Positions 30,604-39,628 of a stretch of 64,000 nt of DNA are shown piece by piece. Within the stretch, counting starts at the first letter, position 1. Each line of letters opens with the position of its first letter. The stretch comes from Australimonas brisbanensis (GTDB taxonomy: Bacteria > Chloroflexota > Dehalococcoidia > Lucifugimonadales > Australimonadaceae): NCBI GenBank assembly GCA_038147155.1, contig JAYQTA010000002.1:310001-374000 (forward strand). Reading direction: 5' to 3'. The position numbers and the translations under genes were made by a program. A model generated the notes under the pieces. The model searched no databases, was not told where the DNA came from, and saw only the letters and a program-made list of their open reading frames with translations.

Positions 30604-31962
30604 CTACTCCCCCAGTTCCTGCTCGCGCACCTGCTGGGTGACCTGGGCGGCCAGCGCGTCCAACGCCGCGGAGTGCGCCACCGGGTAGCGCGCCGGGTTG
30701 CGCAGCGCTCGGTGCGCGGCGGGCAGTGCAGAGAAGTTAGCGGCGAAGCGCTCGCGCATGGCGACCAACGGCTCCTGGGGGCCGGTGCGCCGACCGCCCC
30801 GCAACACCTCAGCCAGCAGCGGCCTCGCGCCCGCGGGCGCACTCTCGTGAGTCAGGGCGATGGTATCGCCACCGAACCCCGCACGCCGGTACACCTGCTT
30901 GGGCCCGGGCAGCGTTGCCTTGCCCGTGGAGAGCTTGAGCGCTGGCTGCCCATCGTGGGCCACCAGCTTGTAGGCCCAGTCTATCCACGGCGCATCAGCC
31001 GCCACGCCCAGCTTGGTGCCCACGCCGAACCCACCGATGGGGGCTCCCGCCTGCACCAGCGATTGCACCGAGAACTCGTCGAGCCCGCCGGAGGCGAACA
31101 CCGTCACCTCGGGAAAGCCCGCCCCATCCAGCATCTTGCGGGCCTGCCGCGAGAGCGCGTCCAGGTCGCCGGAGTCGAGGCGCACCGCCCGCAGGGCGTG
31201 GCCCCGCTCGCGCAACCAGCGCGCCGCCTCGATGGCGTTGCTCACGCCGTGAACCGTGTCGTAGGTATCCACCAGCAGTGTGGCGGTGTCGGGGAACGAG
31301 GCGGCGTAGGCCATGAACGCCTCGCGCTCCGAGGGGAAGGACATGATGAACGAGTGCGCCATGGTTCCTGCTGGAGGGATGCCGTAGCGCGCGGCGGCCA
31401 GCACGTTGGAGGTGGCGGCGAACCCGGCGATGTAACTCGCGCGCGCCAACCGGTCGGCGGCGTCCTGACCCTGGGTGCGGCGCGCTGCGAACTCCACGGC
31501 CGCCCGCCCCGCCGCCGCATGCACCACCCGCGAGGCCTTGGTGGCCAGCACGGAGTGGACGTTCAGCGTGTTCATCAGAAACGTCTCGACCAGCTGGGCC
31601 TCGATGATGGGCCCCTCCACCTCCAGCACCGGCTCATCGGCGAAGGCGATCTCCCCCTCCGCCATGGCGCGCACGCTCCCCGTGAACCGCACGCCGCGCA
31701 GGAACTCACAGAAGGCATCCTGGAACAGGCCGGTGCCGCGCAGGTAGGCGATGTCCGCATCGGTGAAGGCCAGCGCCTCCAGGTAGTCCAGCGCCTCCTC
31801 CAGCCCCGCCACGACGGCATACGCCCGGTCGGGCCCGTAGTTGCGGAAGAAGAGGGAGAACGTCGCCGGGCCCGTGCGCCCCGCCTGCCAGTAGGCCTGG
31901 GCCATGGTCAGCTCGTACTGGTCGGCGAAGAGGGCGTTGGAGAGGCCGGGGGTCTGGTGCAT
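30604..31962 (-). CDS. pncB: Nicotinate phosphoribosyltransferase
   Basis: A 452-residue protein. NALFADQYELTMAQAYWQAG (about 9-28), FSLFFRNYGPDRAYAVVAGLEEALDYL, FIMSFPSEREAFMAYA and LRAVRLDSGDLDALSRQARKML (about 257) are standard for this enzyme family. It makes nicotinate mononucleotide from nicotinate and PRPP in NAD salvage. It converges with pncA. Its length and motifs match the short bacterial/actinobacterial subfamily. Confidence 0.93.
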   Translation of the reverse strand: MHQTPGLSNALFADQYELTMAQAYWQAGRTGPATFSLFFRNYGPDRAYAVVAGLEEALDYLEALAFTDADIAYLRGTGLFQDAFCEFLRGVRFTGSVRAMAEGEIAFADEPVLEVEGPIIEAQLVETFLMNTLNVHSVLATKASRVVHAAAGRAAVEFAARRTQGQDAADRLARASYIAGFAATSNVLAAARYGIPPAGTMAHSFIMSFPSEREAFMAYAASFPDTATLLVDTYDTVHGVSNAIEAARWLRERGHALRAVRLDSGDLDALSRQARKMLDGAGFPEVTVFASGGLDEFSVQSLVQAGAPIGGFGVGTKLGVAADAPWIDWAYKLVAHDGQPALKLSTGKATLPGPKQVYRRAGFGGDTIALTHESAPAGARPLLAEVLRGGRRTGPQEPLVAMRERFAANFSALPAAHRALRNPARYPVAHSAALDALAAQVTQQVREQELGE

Positions 31963-32060
31963 GGAGGCGGAGGATACGGCGCGCCGGGGCCGCGGGCAAC
32001 GCAGCGGGGGCGGCCCTGAGGCCCCCCCCGCCTGGGTGCGTCGTCGCCGGAGGAGCGGTG

Positions 32061-33056
32061 CTACTCGCCCACCATCTTGGGGGTGAGCAGCGGCATCGCC
32101 TCGTAAGCGTTGTCGTGGAAGATGGCGTGCTTCTGCTGCTTCGAGAGGAAGTCCATCTCCGCGATGATCGGAACCAGGTCGTCGGAGGGCCGGTTGTTCT
32201 CCGGCCGCACCGCACCACCCGAGCCGGGGGCCTCGGTGCCGAAGAGCATGCGCAGCGGCGTCTTCTGCTTGATGGTCGTCGCGAGCAGGTCGCGCTCCAG
32301 CACGCAGGAGTCGAAGTAGAGGTTCTTGGTCAGGTCGCGCTGGCCACGGTGGTAGTCGTTCTCGATGAACCGGTGCAGCGCACCGCCGCCGTGGCAGACG
32401 AAGATCTTCAACTTGGGGAAGTCGTCGAACACGCGCCCGTGCTCGAGGAGCTGCATGGCGATGTACTCCTCGGTCACGTTGTTGATCTGGTAGTTGGCCG
32501 GGATGATCTCCAGGCGCTTGTCGTTGCTCATGGACGGGTGGACCATCAGCACCGCGTTGAGCTCCTGCGCCTTCTCGTACAGCGGGTACCAGTACTTGTC
32601 GTTCATGCCCGGGGTCTGCTTGTCAGCGCCAGGGTCGGGGTTGACCAGCGCGCCCACGAAGCCCAGCTCCTTCACGGAGCGCTCCAGCTCGCTCACCAGG
32701 TAGGAGGAGTCCTCGTCACGCGACTGGGGCAGCTGGGCGATGCCGCCGAAGCGGTCGGGGTGCAGGCGCACGATCTGGGCGATGGTGTCGTTCACGAACC
32801 CGGCCCAGGCGTGCTGCATGAACGGGCGCATCCAGTGCCACATGGCGATGGGGCGCGGCGAGAGCAGCTGGTAGTCGATGGAGTGGTCGTCCAGCATCGC
32901 CAGGTGGCGGCCCTGCGCCGACTCCATCCGCTCGTCGGAGATGGACATGTTGTGGGGCGGGTAGTTCTGCGAAACCATGTTTGCCACGGTACCGCGGAAC
33001 TCCGGCGGCGTGGACATGTGGCCGTGAACGTCGATGACCTTCTTGCCTTCGTACAT
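32061..33056 (-). CDS. Amidohydrolase family 2 protein
   Basis: A 331-residue TIM-barrel hydrolase. The metal motif HGH occurs in VIDVHGHMSTPPEF (about 9-22), a second His in AVLMVHPSM (about 171), and FVCHGGGALHRF (about 222) and FGTEAPGSGG (about 276) follow. It resembles ACMSD and 4-oxalomesaconate hydratase-like enzymes. The usual late Asp is in a GTEAPG context with Glu. It is followed upstream by a dihydroxyphthalate-decarboxylase-like gene on the same strand, a pairing that suggests aromatic acid breakdown. Confidence 0.88.
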   Translation of the reverse strand: MYEGKKVIDVHGHMSTPPEFRGTVANMVSQNYPPHNMSISDERMESAQGRHLAMLDDHSIDYQLLSPRPIAMWHWMRPFMQHAWAGFVNDTIAQIVRLHPDRFGGIAQLPQSRDEDSSYLVSELERSVKELGFVGALVNPDPGADKQTPGMNDKYWYPLYEKAQELNAVLMVHPSMSNDKRLEIIPANYQINNVTEEYIAMQLLEHGRVFDDFPKLKIFVCHGGGALHRFIENDYHRGQRDLTKNLYFDSCVLERDLLATTIKQKTPLRMLFGTEAPGSGGAVRPENNRPSDDLVPIIAEMDFLSKQQKHAIFHDNAYEAMPLLTPKMVGE

Positions 33057-33121
33057 CGTCTGCCTTCCTTTGTGTGTTCACAGCCCGCAGGCTGCTGATG
33101 ACCGTCGGGGAACGCCCTGCC

Positions 33122-34135
33122 CTACAGGTCCAGGGTCGCCGGTGCGAACAGCTCCTCCACCGTGAGCTTGCGGGGGGTGAGCCCCTGCTCGTGGGAGAAG
33201 TCAATCATGGTCTGGATCATTCTCTCGTTGTCCCTCACCCCGTAGGGGAAGGGATCGGCCCCGAACATGGAGCGGGTCTGCGCCATGTACTGCGGGCCGA
33301 AGATCAGGTCCGTGGGCACCTTCGATGACAGGCGCTCGTACCAGTGCTCCTTGGCCCGCACGAAGGCCGCGAACAGGTTGAACGCCAGCCACGGGTACTT
33401 GGCGTACACATCGCCCCGGATGGCGTAGCAGTGGTTCGCCGGGATGTACCCGTGGGTGTCGAAGAAGCGCTTGCCCTCCCCCATGAAGTCGGGGAAGAGG
33501 GGCTTCACCTTCTTGAAGGCGTCGGCGGGTGGGCGCACCGTGGTGGAGCGGTCGATGACGTTCTTCTCGCGGGTGAAGGCGCGGGCGATGGGCGCCGCGT
33601 CGATCTCCCCGTTCACCAGCATCGTCGCCAGCGACTTGTCCGTGGGGATGCGGTGGAACTTGATGCCCTTGGGCGGCGTAAAGCCCGTGGCCCCGCCGTG
33701 GGAGAGCTCCTCGGAGCGCTCCATCCACCAATCCACGCTGAACTGGTCCACGCCGAAGTCGTGCTGGAGCACCCCGCGCGTCCACAGCGAGGCCGTCTGC
33801 TGGTACTCGCCCACGCCGATGGCCTTGCCGTACAGGTCGTTGGGCTTGTCCACGCCGGAGTCCACGTTCACCGAGAGCAGCGCGTGCATGAAGCGCCGGG
33901 AGGGGAACACGGGGATCGCCACCATGTCCGAGCCCTGGGACTTGGCGATGAGCAACGAGGAGAAGCTCATCTCGAAGACCTCGAACTCGTTGAACTTGAG
34001 CTGGCGCCAGAACGTCTCCGAGGGGTCGGAGTTGGTCCACACCAGTTCGGCGCCCTCCACGGGCGTCTCCCCCGTCAGCAGCGAGTGCACCCGCTCGTTG
34101 GTGGCGGAGATCATGCTCAGCCGCAGCTTCTCCAT
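33122..34135 (-). CDS. 4,5-dihydroxyphthalate-decarboxylase-like / PBP-fold protein
   Basis: A 337-residue paralogue of the protein at 11061-12053. The segment FEVFEMSFSSLLIAKSQGSDMVAIPVFPSRRFMHALLSVN (about 55-95), NDLYGKAIGVGEYQQTASLWTRGVLQ and PPKGIKFHRIPTDKSLATMLVNGEIDAA (about 170-197) are close to 4,5-dihydroxyphthalate decarboxylase. No signal peptide is visible. A TTGACA-17-TATCGT promoter lies upstream. It is probably co-transcribed with the amidohydrolase (65 nt apart). The exact reaction is unknown. Confidence 0.78.
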   Translation of the reverse strand: MEKLRLSMISATNERVHSLLTGETPVEGAELVWTNSDPSETFWRQLKFNEFEVFEMSFSSLLIAKSQGSDMVAIPVFPSRRFMHALLSVNVDSGVDKPNDLYGKAIGVGEYQQTASLWTRGVLQHDFGVDQFSVDWWMERSEELSHGGATGFTPPKGIKFHRIPTDKSLATMLVNGEIDAAPIARAFTREKNVIDRSTTVRPPADAFKKVKPLFPDFMGEGKRFFDTHGYIPANHCYAIRGDVYAKYPWLAFNLFAAFVRAKEHWYERLSSKVPTDLIFGPQYMAQTRSMFGADPFPYGVRDNERMIQTMIDFSHEQGLTPRKLTVEELFAPATLDL

Positions 34136-34182
34136 GCGTCCTCCCCTGTACGCGATGCGTCCGGCGTGCGCCGGACGGCGGG

Positions 34183-34211
34183 ACGATACGCGCGCCCCGT
34201 CCGCCTGTCAA
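34183..34211 (-). promoter_or_regulatory. Promoter TTGACA-17-TATCGT (minus strand)
   Basis: TTGACA (34211-34206) and TATCGT (34188-34183), read on the minus strand with a 17-nt spacer, precede the decarboxylase-like gene. Confidence 0.65.
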
Positions 34212-34218
34212 AGCACGT

Positions 34219-34247
34219 TTGCCGTGGGCCAGCGGCCCCGCTAGCAT
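34219..34247 (+). promoter_or_regulatory. Promoter TTGCCG-17-TAGCAT
   Basis: TTGCCG (34219-34224) and TAGCAT (34242-34247) with a 17-nt spacer precede the DinB-like gene. The -35 box lies 7 nt from the -35 box of the divergent promoter. Confidence 0.6.
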
Positions 34248-34294
34248 CGGCCCACGTCCCCCGCCCTGCCCTGCGGGGGCCACGGAGGTGACCC

Positions 34295-34846
34295 ATGCCC
34301 CACGCCAGCGACAGCGCCGACGGCCCCACCCTGCCGCAGTTCCTGGCCGAGCTGATGGCCCGCTCCCACCAGCGCATGCAGGAGGCGCTGGACGGCATGA
34401 GCGATGAGGCCCTCTGGCGCCAGCCAGGCCCCTCCGCCAACACCGCCGGGTGGCTCGCCTGGCACCTGGCGCGCTGGAAGGACATCCAGACCGCACGCAT
34501 GGCAGGCGAGCCCCAGGAATGGGAAACAGGCGGTTGGGCAGCGCGCCTGGGGCTGGAGGGGATGGTCAGCGGCTGGGGCGATTCGCCCGAGCAGGCCGCC
34601 GCCTTCCGCGCCCCGCGCGCCGAGGTGCTGGCTTACGCCGCCGCCGCCCACGAGGCCGCTTTGCGCCGGCTCACCGCCGCCACCCCGGACTCCCTCGCCC
34701 GTCTGCTCCCGCCCGCCCGGCCCGGCGGGGAGTCGCGCCCCGCGTGGCTCTCCCTTCTGGTGAACTGCATCGACTTCAACGAGCACACCGGGCAGATCGC
34801 CTACCTGCGCGGGCTGTACGACGGCTTCGGCTGGCAGTCGACCTAG
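34295..34846 (+). CDS. DinB-superfamily protein
   Basis: A 183-residue four-helix protein. SHQRMQEALDGMSDEALWRQPGPSANTAGWLAWHLARWKD (about 25-64) and NEHTGQIAYLRGLYDG near the C-terminus give the three spaced His residues (HLA, later H, HTGQ) used for metal binding in DinB/YfiT-like proteins. These are thought to act as thiol-dependent transferases or hydrolases, but the role here is unknown. Its own promoter is upstream. The following flavoprotein has a separate TAACCT box. Confidence 0.8.
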   Translation: MPHASDSADGPTLPQFLAELMARSHQRMQEALDGMSDEALWRQPGPSANTAGWLAWHLARWKDIQTARMAGEPQEWETGGWAARLGLEGMVSGWGDSPEQAAAFRAPRAEVLAYAAAAHEAALRRLTAATPDSLARLLPPARPGGESRPAWLSLLVNCIDFNEHTGQIAYLRGLYDGFGWQST

Positions 34847-34919
34847 CGCGCGCCCGCGCGTGCCCTGCTAACCTAGGCGGCGCACATCACGGCCACTGGC
34901 CCCAGAGGAGTCCTCCCCC

Positions 34920-36401
34920 ATGCAGGAAGTCAGCACCGATGTCCTGGTGGTCGGCGCGGGCAACGCCGCCCTCTCCGCCGCCCTGGCCGCCCGCGAGGCG
35001 GGCCGGTCCGTCATCGCCCTGGAGAAGGCCGACGAGCACGAGCGCGGCGGCAACACCTACTTCACGGGCGGTCACATCCGCTTCGCCTTCAAGGACCTGA
35101 ACGACATCGTCTCCCTGGTGCCGGACCTGTCCGAGGCCGAGCGCGAGGTGATGGAGGTGGGCTCCTACACCACCGCCAAGTTCTTCGACGACCTGATGCG
35201 CGTCACCGAGGGCCTCTCCGACCAAGAGCTGGCCGACCTGCTGGTGCGCCAGTCGCTCCCCACCATGCAGTGGCTCTACACCCAGGGCATGCGCTTCGTC
35301 CCCTCCTGGACGCGCCAGGCGTTCAAGGTGGACGGCAAGTTCCGCTTCTGGGGCGGGCTGGTACTGGAGGCCGTGGGCGGCGGCAAGGGCCTGGCCGACC
35401 AGCTCTTCGACATGGCCGCGGCCAAGGGCATCGAGGTGCGCTACTCCACCACCGCCCGCCACCTGCTCACCGGCGAGAAGGGCGAGGTGACCGGCGCCGA
35501 GGTGAAGGGGCCCGACCGGCTCTACCACATCAACGCCAAGACCGTGGTGCTGGCGTGCGGCGGCTTCGAGGCCAACCCTGAGATGCGCGCGCGCTACCTG
35601 GGCCCCGGCTGGGAACTGGCCAAGGTGCGCGGCGTGCGCTTCAACACCGGCGATGGGCACCGCATGGCGGAGGAGGTAGGCGCGCAGCCCTACGGCCACT
35701 ACTCCGGCGCCCACGCCGTCGCATGGGACCTGAACGCCCCGCCCACCGGCAACCGCGCCATCACCGACCTGTACCAGAAGCACTCCTATCCCTTCGGGCT
35801 CATCGTCAACAACACCGGCCGCCGCTTCGTGGACGAGGGCGCGGACTTTCGCAACTACACCTACGCCAAGTACGGGCGGGCCATCCTGGGCCAGCCCCAG
35901 CGCGTGGCCTTCCAGCTCTTCGACCAGAAGACGCTCCACCTGCTGCGCGACGAGTACCGCATCCCCCAGGTGACCATGGCCGAGTCGGACACCATCGAGG
36001 GGCTGGCCGAGATGCTGGACATCGACCCCAAGGGCCTGGTGAAGACCGTGGCCGACTACAACGCCGCCTGCCAGCCCGGCGAGTACAACCCCACCAAACT
36101 GGACGGGTTGCACACCGAGGGCATCGAGCCGCCCAAGTCCAACTGGGCGCTGCCGCTGGACGCCCCGCCCTACGTGGGCTACGCCGTCACCTGCGGGGTG
36201 ACGTTCACCTTCGGCGGCCTGCGCATCAACAACCGCGCGCAGGTGCTGGACACTACCGACGCCCCCATCCCTGGCCTGTACGCCGCGGGTGAGATCGTGG
36301 GCGGGCTCTTCTACCACAACTACCCCGGCGGCTCCGGCCTCATGGCGGGGGCCGTCTTCGGCAAGATCGCCGGCACCAGCGCCGGGCACGACGCGGGGTA
36401 G
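34920..36401 (+). CDS. FAD-dependent tricarballylate-dehydrogenase-like flavoprotein
   Basis: A 493-residue member of the fumarate reductase/succinate dehydrogenase flavoprotein family. DVLVVGAGNAALSAALAAREAG (about 7-28) binds FAD. HERGGNTYFTGGHIRF, NNTGRRFVDEGADFRNYTYAKYGR and the C-terminal AAGEIVGGLFYHNYPGGSGLMAGAVFG match TcuA and related KSTD-like proteins. TcuA oxidises tricarballylate to cis-aconitate. The nearby MmgE/PrpD, CaiB, CitE and MaoC genes make a tricarboxylate substrate reasonable. A steroid dehydrogenase-like role is an alternative. A TAACCT box lies at 34869-34874. Confidence 0.8.
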   Translation: MQEVSTDVLVVGAGNAALSAALAAREAGRSVIALEKADEHERGGNTYFTGGHIRFAFKDLNDIVSLVPDLSEAEREVMEVGSYTTAKFFDDLMRVTEGLSDQELADLLVRQSLPTMQWLYTQGMRFVPSWTRQAFKVDGKFRFWGGLVLEAVGGGKGLADQLFDMAAAKGIEVRYSTTARHLLTGEKGEVTGAEVKGPDRLYHINAKTVVLACGGFEANPEMRARYLGPGWELAKVRGVRFNTGDGHRMAEEVGAQPYGHYSGAHAVAWDLNAPPTGNRAITDLYQKHSYPFGLIVNNTGRRFVDEGADFRNYTYAKYGRAILGQPQRVAFQLFDQKTLHLLRDEYRIPQVTMAESDTIEGLAEMLDIDPKGLVKTVADYNAACQPGEYNPTKLDGLHTEGIEPPKSNWALPLDAPPYVGYAVTCGVTFTFGGLRINNRAQVLDTTDAPIPGLYAAGEIVGGLFYHNYPGGSGLMAGAVFGKIAGTSAGHDAG

Positions 36402-36433
36402 CGGCTCAGCGCTGCCAACGGGCGACGATGAAC

Positions 36434-36467
36434 AACGGCCCCCGGGGTGTACGCTCCGGGGGCCGTT
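36434..36467. terminator. Bidirectional terminator between convergent genes
   Basis: A perfect 12-bp stem AACGGCCCCCGG (36434-36445 and 36456-36467) sits between the stops of the flavoprotein and the minus-strand SDR. Confidence 0.85.
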
Positions 36468-36470
36468 CGC

Positions 36471-37226
36471 CTACCCCACGCTCTTCCCGCCGTCCACGGT
36501 GAGCACCTGGCCGGTCATCATGGACGATTCGTCGCTGAGCAGGTAGAGCGCGGCGTAGGCGGTGTCCTCAGGCGCGACGTGGCGGCCCAGGGGGATGCCG
36601 TGCGGGGGGTGCGGGGCGGTCTGACGCGGGATACGCAGCTGCCCCTCGCCGTAGACGATAAACCCCGGCGCGATGGCGTTGGTGCGGATGCCCTGCGGCC
36701 CGTACTCCACCGCCATCTGCTTGGTGAGCCCGGCCACCCCCGCCTTGGTGGCGGCGTGGGCCGCGTGACGCGGGGTGCCCGCGTGGAACCCACTGTTGCT
36801 GGACATGTTGACGATGCTCCCACCGTGCCCGCCCGCCAGCATGGCGCGCACCGCGTGCTTGCACGCCAGGTACGTCATGGTCAGTTCGTGGGAGATGACG
36901 AACTCCCACTCGTCCAGCGCCAACTCGTGCAGGGGGGAGAAGCGCACCAGCCCCGCCGCGTTGAAGAGGCCGTCCAGCCGCCCGCTGCGGGCCACGGCCA
37001 GGGCGATCATGGCCTCGTTGGCGGTCTCTGTCGTGAGGTCGCCCACGCTCACGGCAACGTCGGTGCCTGCGGGCAGTTGCGCCAGCGTCTCGTCCAGCCC
37101 TTCCTGGCTGGCGTCAGCAAGCACCAGGCGGGCCCCCTCGCGGGCGAAGATGCCTGCGGCAACCCGCCCCTGCCCCGACGCGCCGCCGGTGATGACGATG
37201 CTCCGCCCGCCCAGCCGTCCTGCCAT
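36471..37226 (-). CDS. SDR-family protein lacking the catalytic tyrosine
   Basis: A 251-residue classical SDR fold. TGGASGQGRVAAGIF (about 13-27) binds the cofactor. The NNAG motif is FNAAG (about 89), and the Ser is in NMSSNSGF (about 141). The segment that should be Y-x-x-x-K reads H-A-A-T-K in AAHAATKAG (about 155), so Lys is kept but Tyr is His. It ends TGQVLTVDGGKSVG, as normal SDRs do. Activity may be altered or lost. It follows the MmgE/PrpD gene by 28 nt on the same strand with an AAGGAGGCGCGC ribosome-binding site. Confidence 0.82.
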   Translation of the reverse strand: MAGRLGGRSIVITGGASGQGRVAAGIFAREGARLVLADASQEGLDETLAQLPAGTDVAVSVGDLTTETANEAMIALAVARSGRLDGLFNAAGLVRFSPLHELALDEWEFVISHELTMTYLACKHAVRAMLAGGHGGSIVNMSSNSGFHAGTPRHAAHAATKAGVAGLTKQMAVEYGPQGIRTNAIAPGFIVYGEGQLRIPRQTAPHPPHGIPLGRHVAPEDTAYAALYLLSDESSMMTGQVLTVDGGKSVG

Positions 37227-37254
37227 GCGCGCCTCCTTGGGGTGCGGGTCTGCT

Positions 37255-38643
37255 CTAGGGCCGCAGGAGCGCTGCGAACGCGCCCACGTCGGTGCAGACC
37301 TCCAGCGTGGCGACGGCGTCGGCCACGCGCTGCGCGCGCTCCGCGCCCAGCACGCCGGAGGCCCACTCGGTGAACTTGCCGGACAGTTCGTCCCAGGTGA
37401 GGGGGTTCTCTGGCTCGCCCTTGGGGAAGGGCACGGTGCGCTCGATGGTCTGCCCGCCACGCAGGCCCACCCGCACGCGGGTCTCCATGCTGGCGCCCAG
37501 GGAGTCCACCTTGGTGACGGACACCCGCTCCGCCAGCGCGCGGGCTGCCGGGTCGGTGAGCAGGTCGTAGCGGTCCCAGCCGAACCCACCGGTGAGCAGC
37601 GTGGCTGCGGCGGTGAAGTAGACGGAAAACTGCCCGTCCACCACGCCCACGGGGGCGCGCTTGCGCTCCGGGGCGGTGCCCACCAGGTCGTAGCCCGTGG
37701 GGCCGAGCTCGATGCTCACCGACTCCACGTCCTCCGCCTTCACCTGCCCGGAGCGCGCCAGGTCGGTGAGGGCGTCGATGGACGGGTGGGTGTAGCGGCA
37801 GGAGGGGTAGGGCTTCACGGCGGTGTCCAGCACGGCGGGACGCTCGCCCAGTGCGCCCAGGTGCCGGAGCACCTGCGGGGCAAGGCCCGCGTCGCCCGCG
37901 TACAGGCGCAGGTAGCCATCGCGCCCCTCGATGGGCTCAGTGGAGCCCAGATAGCCGTGGCGGGCCATGGTGAGGGCCACGACGGCGTGGTGCGCCGCCA
38001 GACCCACGTGGAAGCGCTTGTTCCACGCCCCGTTCACCAGGAACTGGAGCGAGCCAGCGGACTGGGAGACGTTGAGCCCCAGGGCGTTGGCCGTCTGCTC
38101 GGCGGAGAGGCCCAAGAGGCGCGCGCCCGCCGCCGTGCAGCCGTAGATGCCGGTGGTGGCCGTGGGGTGGAAGCCGTGGGCGTGGACGGCCCCGCCGTGG
38201 GCCATGCCTATCGCCGCGGTCACGTCGTAGCCCGCGGCGGCGGCGGCCAGCAGGTCGCGCCCGCCGGAGTGGGCGCGCTCGCCCAGCGCCAGCAGCGTGG
38301 CGAACATCGGCGTGCCGATGTGGATGACGGACTCACGGTGCGTGTCGTCGAAGTCCATGGAGTGGGCGTAGGTGGCGTTCAGCAGTGCGGCGTAGTGCGC
38401 CGGGAGGCGCTCCGAGCGGCCGATGACCGTCGCCTGGCCAGCGCCGCCATCCGCCAGCTCCAGCACCCCGGCGGTGATGGGGCCGGACGACTCTGCCACG
38501 GCAACGCCCCCGAAGGCGACGCCCAGGTAGTCCAGCAGCAGTGCCTTGGTCTGCGCCACCACATTCGGGGTGAGCGCCTCGTAGCGCGCCTCCAGTGCGT
38601 GGGCGACCAGCGCGCCGGTCACATCAGGGTTGGCGGTCGTCAT
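37255..38643 (-). CDS. MmgE/PrpD family protein
   Basis: A 462-residue protein of the 2-methylcitrate dehydratase / cis-aconitate decarboxylase superfamily. The helical N-terminal domain has DYLGVAFGGVAVAESSGP (about 33-50), NATYAHSMDFDDTHRESVIHIG (about 89-110, with the conserved D-x-D-D-T-H), AIGMAHGGAVHAHGFHPTATTGIYG, and WNKRFHVGLAAHHAV (about 207). Members dehydrate or decarboxylate tricarboxylic acids. Nearby CoA transferase, hydratase and lyase genes hint at itaconate chemistry (inference). ATG 38643 is near a TAGAAT-type region for the divergent gene. Confidence 0.88.
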   Translation of the reverse strand: MTTANPDVTGALVAHALEARYEALTPNVVAQTKALLLDYLGVAFGGVAVAESSGPITAGVLELADGGAGQATVIGRSERLPAHYAALLNATYAHSMDFDDTHRESVIHIGTPMFATLLALGERAHSGGRDLLAAAAAGYDVTAAIGMAHGGAVHAHGFHPTATTGIYGCTAAGARLLGLSAEQTANALGLNVSQSAGSLQFLVNGAWNKRFHVGLAAHHAVVALTMARHGYLGSTEPIEGRDGYLRLYAGDAGLAPQVLRHLGALGERPAVLDTAVKPYPSCRYTHPSIDALTDLARSGQVKAEDVESVSIELGPTGYDLVGTAPERKRAPVGVVDGQFSVYFTAAATLLTGGFGWDRYDLLTDPAARALAERVSVTKVDSLGASMETRVRVGLRGGQTIERTVPFPKGEPENPLTWDELSGKFTEWASGVLGAERAQRVADAVATLEVCTDVGAFAALLRP

Positions 38644-38737
38644 GCGGGCACCCCCTCGCGTGTGTCCTCGCCTGCCAGCGAAGCCCCGGCATCATACGCC
38701 ACGCGCCAGCGCGCGCCCGCAAACGCGCGGGGCGGGG

Positions 38738-38743
38738 TAGAAT
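38738..38743 (+). promoter_or_regulatory. -10 box TAGAAT, near-leaderless methyltransferase gene
   Basis: TAGAAT ends 9 nt before the ATG at 38753. The mRNA leader would be 3 nt or less, and no ribosome-binding site is present. Confidence 0.55.
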
Positions 38744-38752
38744 GCCCCGCGC

Positions 38753-39604
38753 ATGAGCACCCGCATCCAGCGCGCCACCTGCATCACCTGCAACGGGGAC
38801 GTTCTGCGCCCCTACCAGGAGGCGCAGGGGGGCGGCGAGGCGTTCCACCTGGTCCGGTGCGCGGCCTGCGGCACGGTGTTCGTGGCCGACCCATTGGCTC
38901 CACCCCCCGTCACCGACGCGCAGACGCTCCCCGCCGCCGACCCGGCGCTGGTGGACGCGGATACCACTCGCCCCGGCCACGCCTACCTGTACGCGGGGCT
39001 GGTGGCGAAGGTGGAGCGTGCGCGCCCCACCCCCCAGGCGCCGCTGCGGATGCTGGAGGTGGGCGCCGGGCGTGGGGACCTGGCGCTGCTGCTGCTGCGC
39101 CGGTTCGGAGAGCGCATCGCCTACACGGGCATCGAGCCCTTCGGCGAGTACGCCTCGGTGGCGCTGGCGCGGGGGCTGGCCGTGCGGCTGAGCGACCTGG
39201 AGGGGTTCAGCGCCGAGCCCCAGGGGCCCTTCGACCTGATCCTCATGGACAACGTGCTGGAGCACCTGGTGGCCCCCGGAGGAGCGCTGTCCGCGCTCAG
39301 GGACATGCTGGCCCCCGGAGGCGCGCTGGTGGTGGTGGTGCCCAACCTGCGCGACGTGCGCCGGTTCTACCCCTCGCTCTACCGGCGGCGCTACCTGTGG
39401 ATACCCCAGGAGCACATCAACTACTTCACCTGGCGGACGCTGCGCGCCATCATGGCGGCCAACGGCCTGCAGGCCCGCTATCTCCACCCGCCGCTCTCCG
39501 GCCCCCTGCCCCGCCGCCTCGCCTGGGGGGCCAAGGCCCTGGCGGAACGGCTCCTCGGCCTCTCGCCCCGTGGCCTGTACGCCGTCGCGAACCGCGCCCC
39601 GTAA
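38753..39604 (+). CDS. Class I SAM-dependent methyltransferase with N-terminal zinc-ribbon
   Basis: A 283-residue protein. The N-terminus has CITC (about 10-13) and CAAC (about 36-39), forming a zinc-knuckle as in many sugar or O-antigen methyltransferases. The SAM site MLEVGAGRGDLALLLL (about 99-114) and MDNVLEHLVAPGGAL (about 165) are classic. HINYFTWRTLRAIM appears in the C-terminal part, as in methyltransferase type 12 proteins from surface-polysaccharide loci. Target unknown. A CaiB gene follows 24 nt after its stop on the same strand. Confidence 0.87.
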   Translation: MSTRIQRATCITCNGDVLRPYQEAQGGGEAFHLVRCAACGTVFVADPLAPPPVTDAQTLPAADPALVDADTTRPGHAYLYAGLVAKVERARPTPQAPLRMLEVGAGRGDLALLLLRRFGERIAYTGIEPFGEYASVALARGLAVRLSDLEGFSAEPQGPFDLILMDNVLEHLVAPGGALSALRDMLAPGGALVVVVPNLRDVRRFYPSLYRRRYLWIPQEHINYFTWRTLRAIMAANGLQARYLHPPLSGPLPRRLAWGAKALAERLLGLSPRGLYAVANRAP

Positions 39605-39628
39605 CCCACGCAAAGGACCCTGCCCCGC

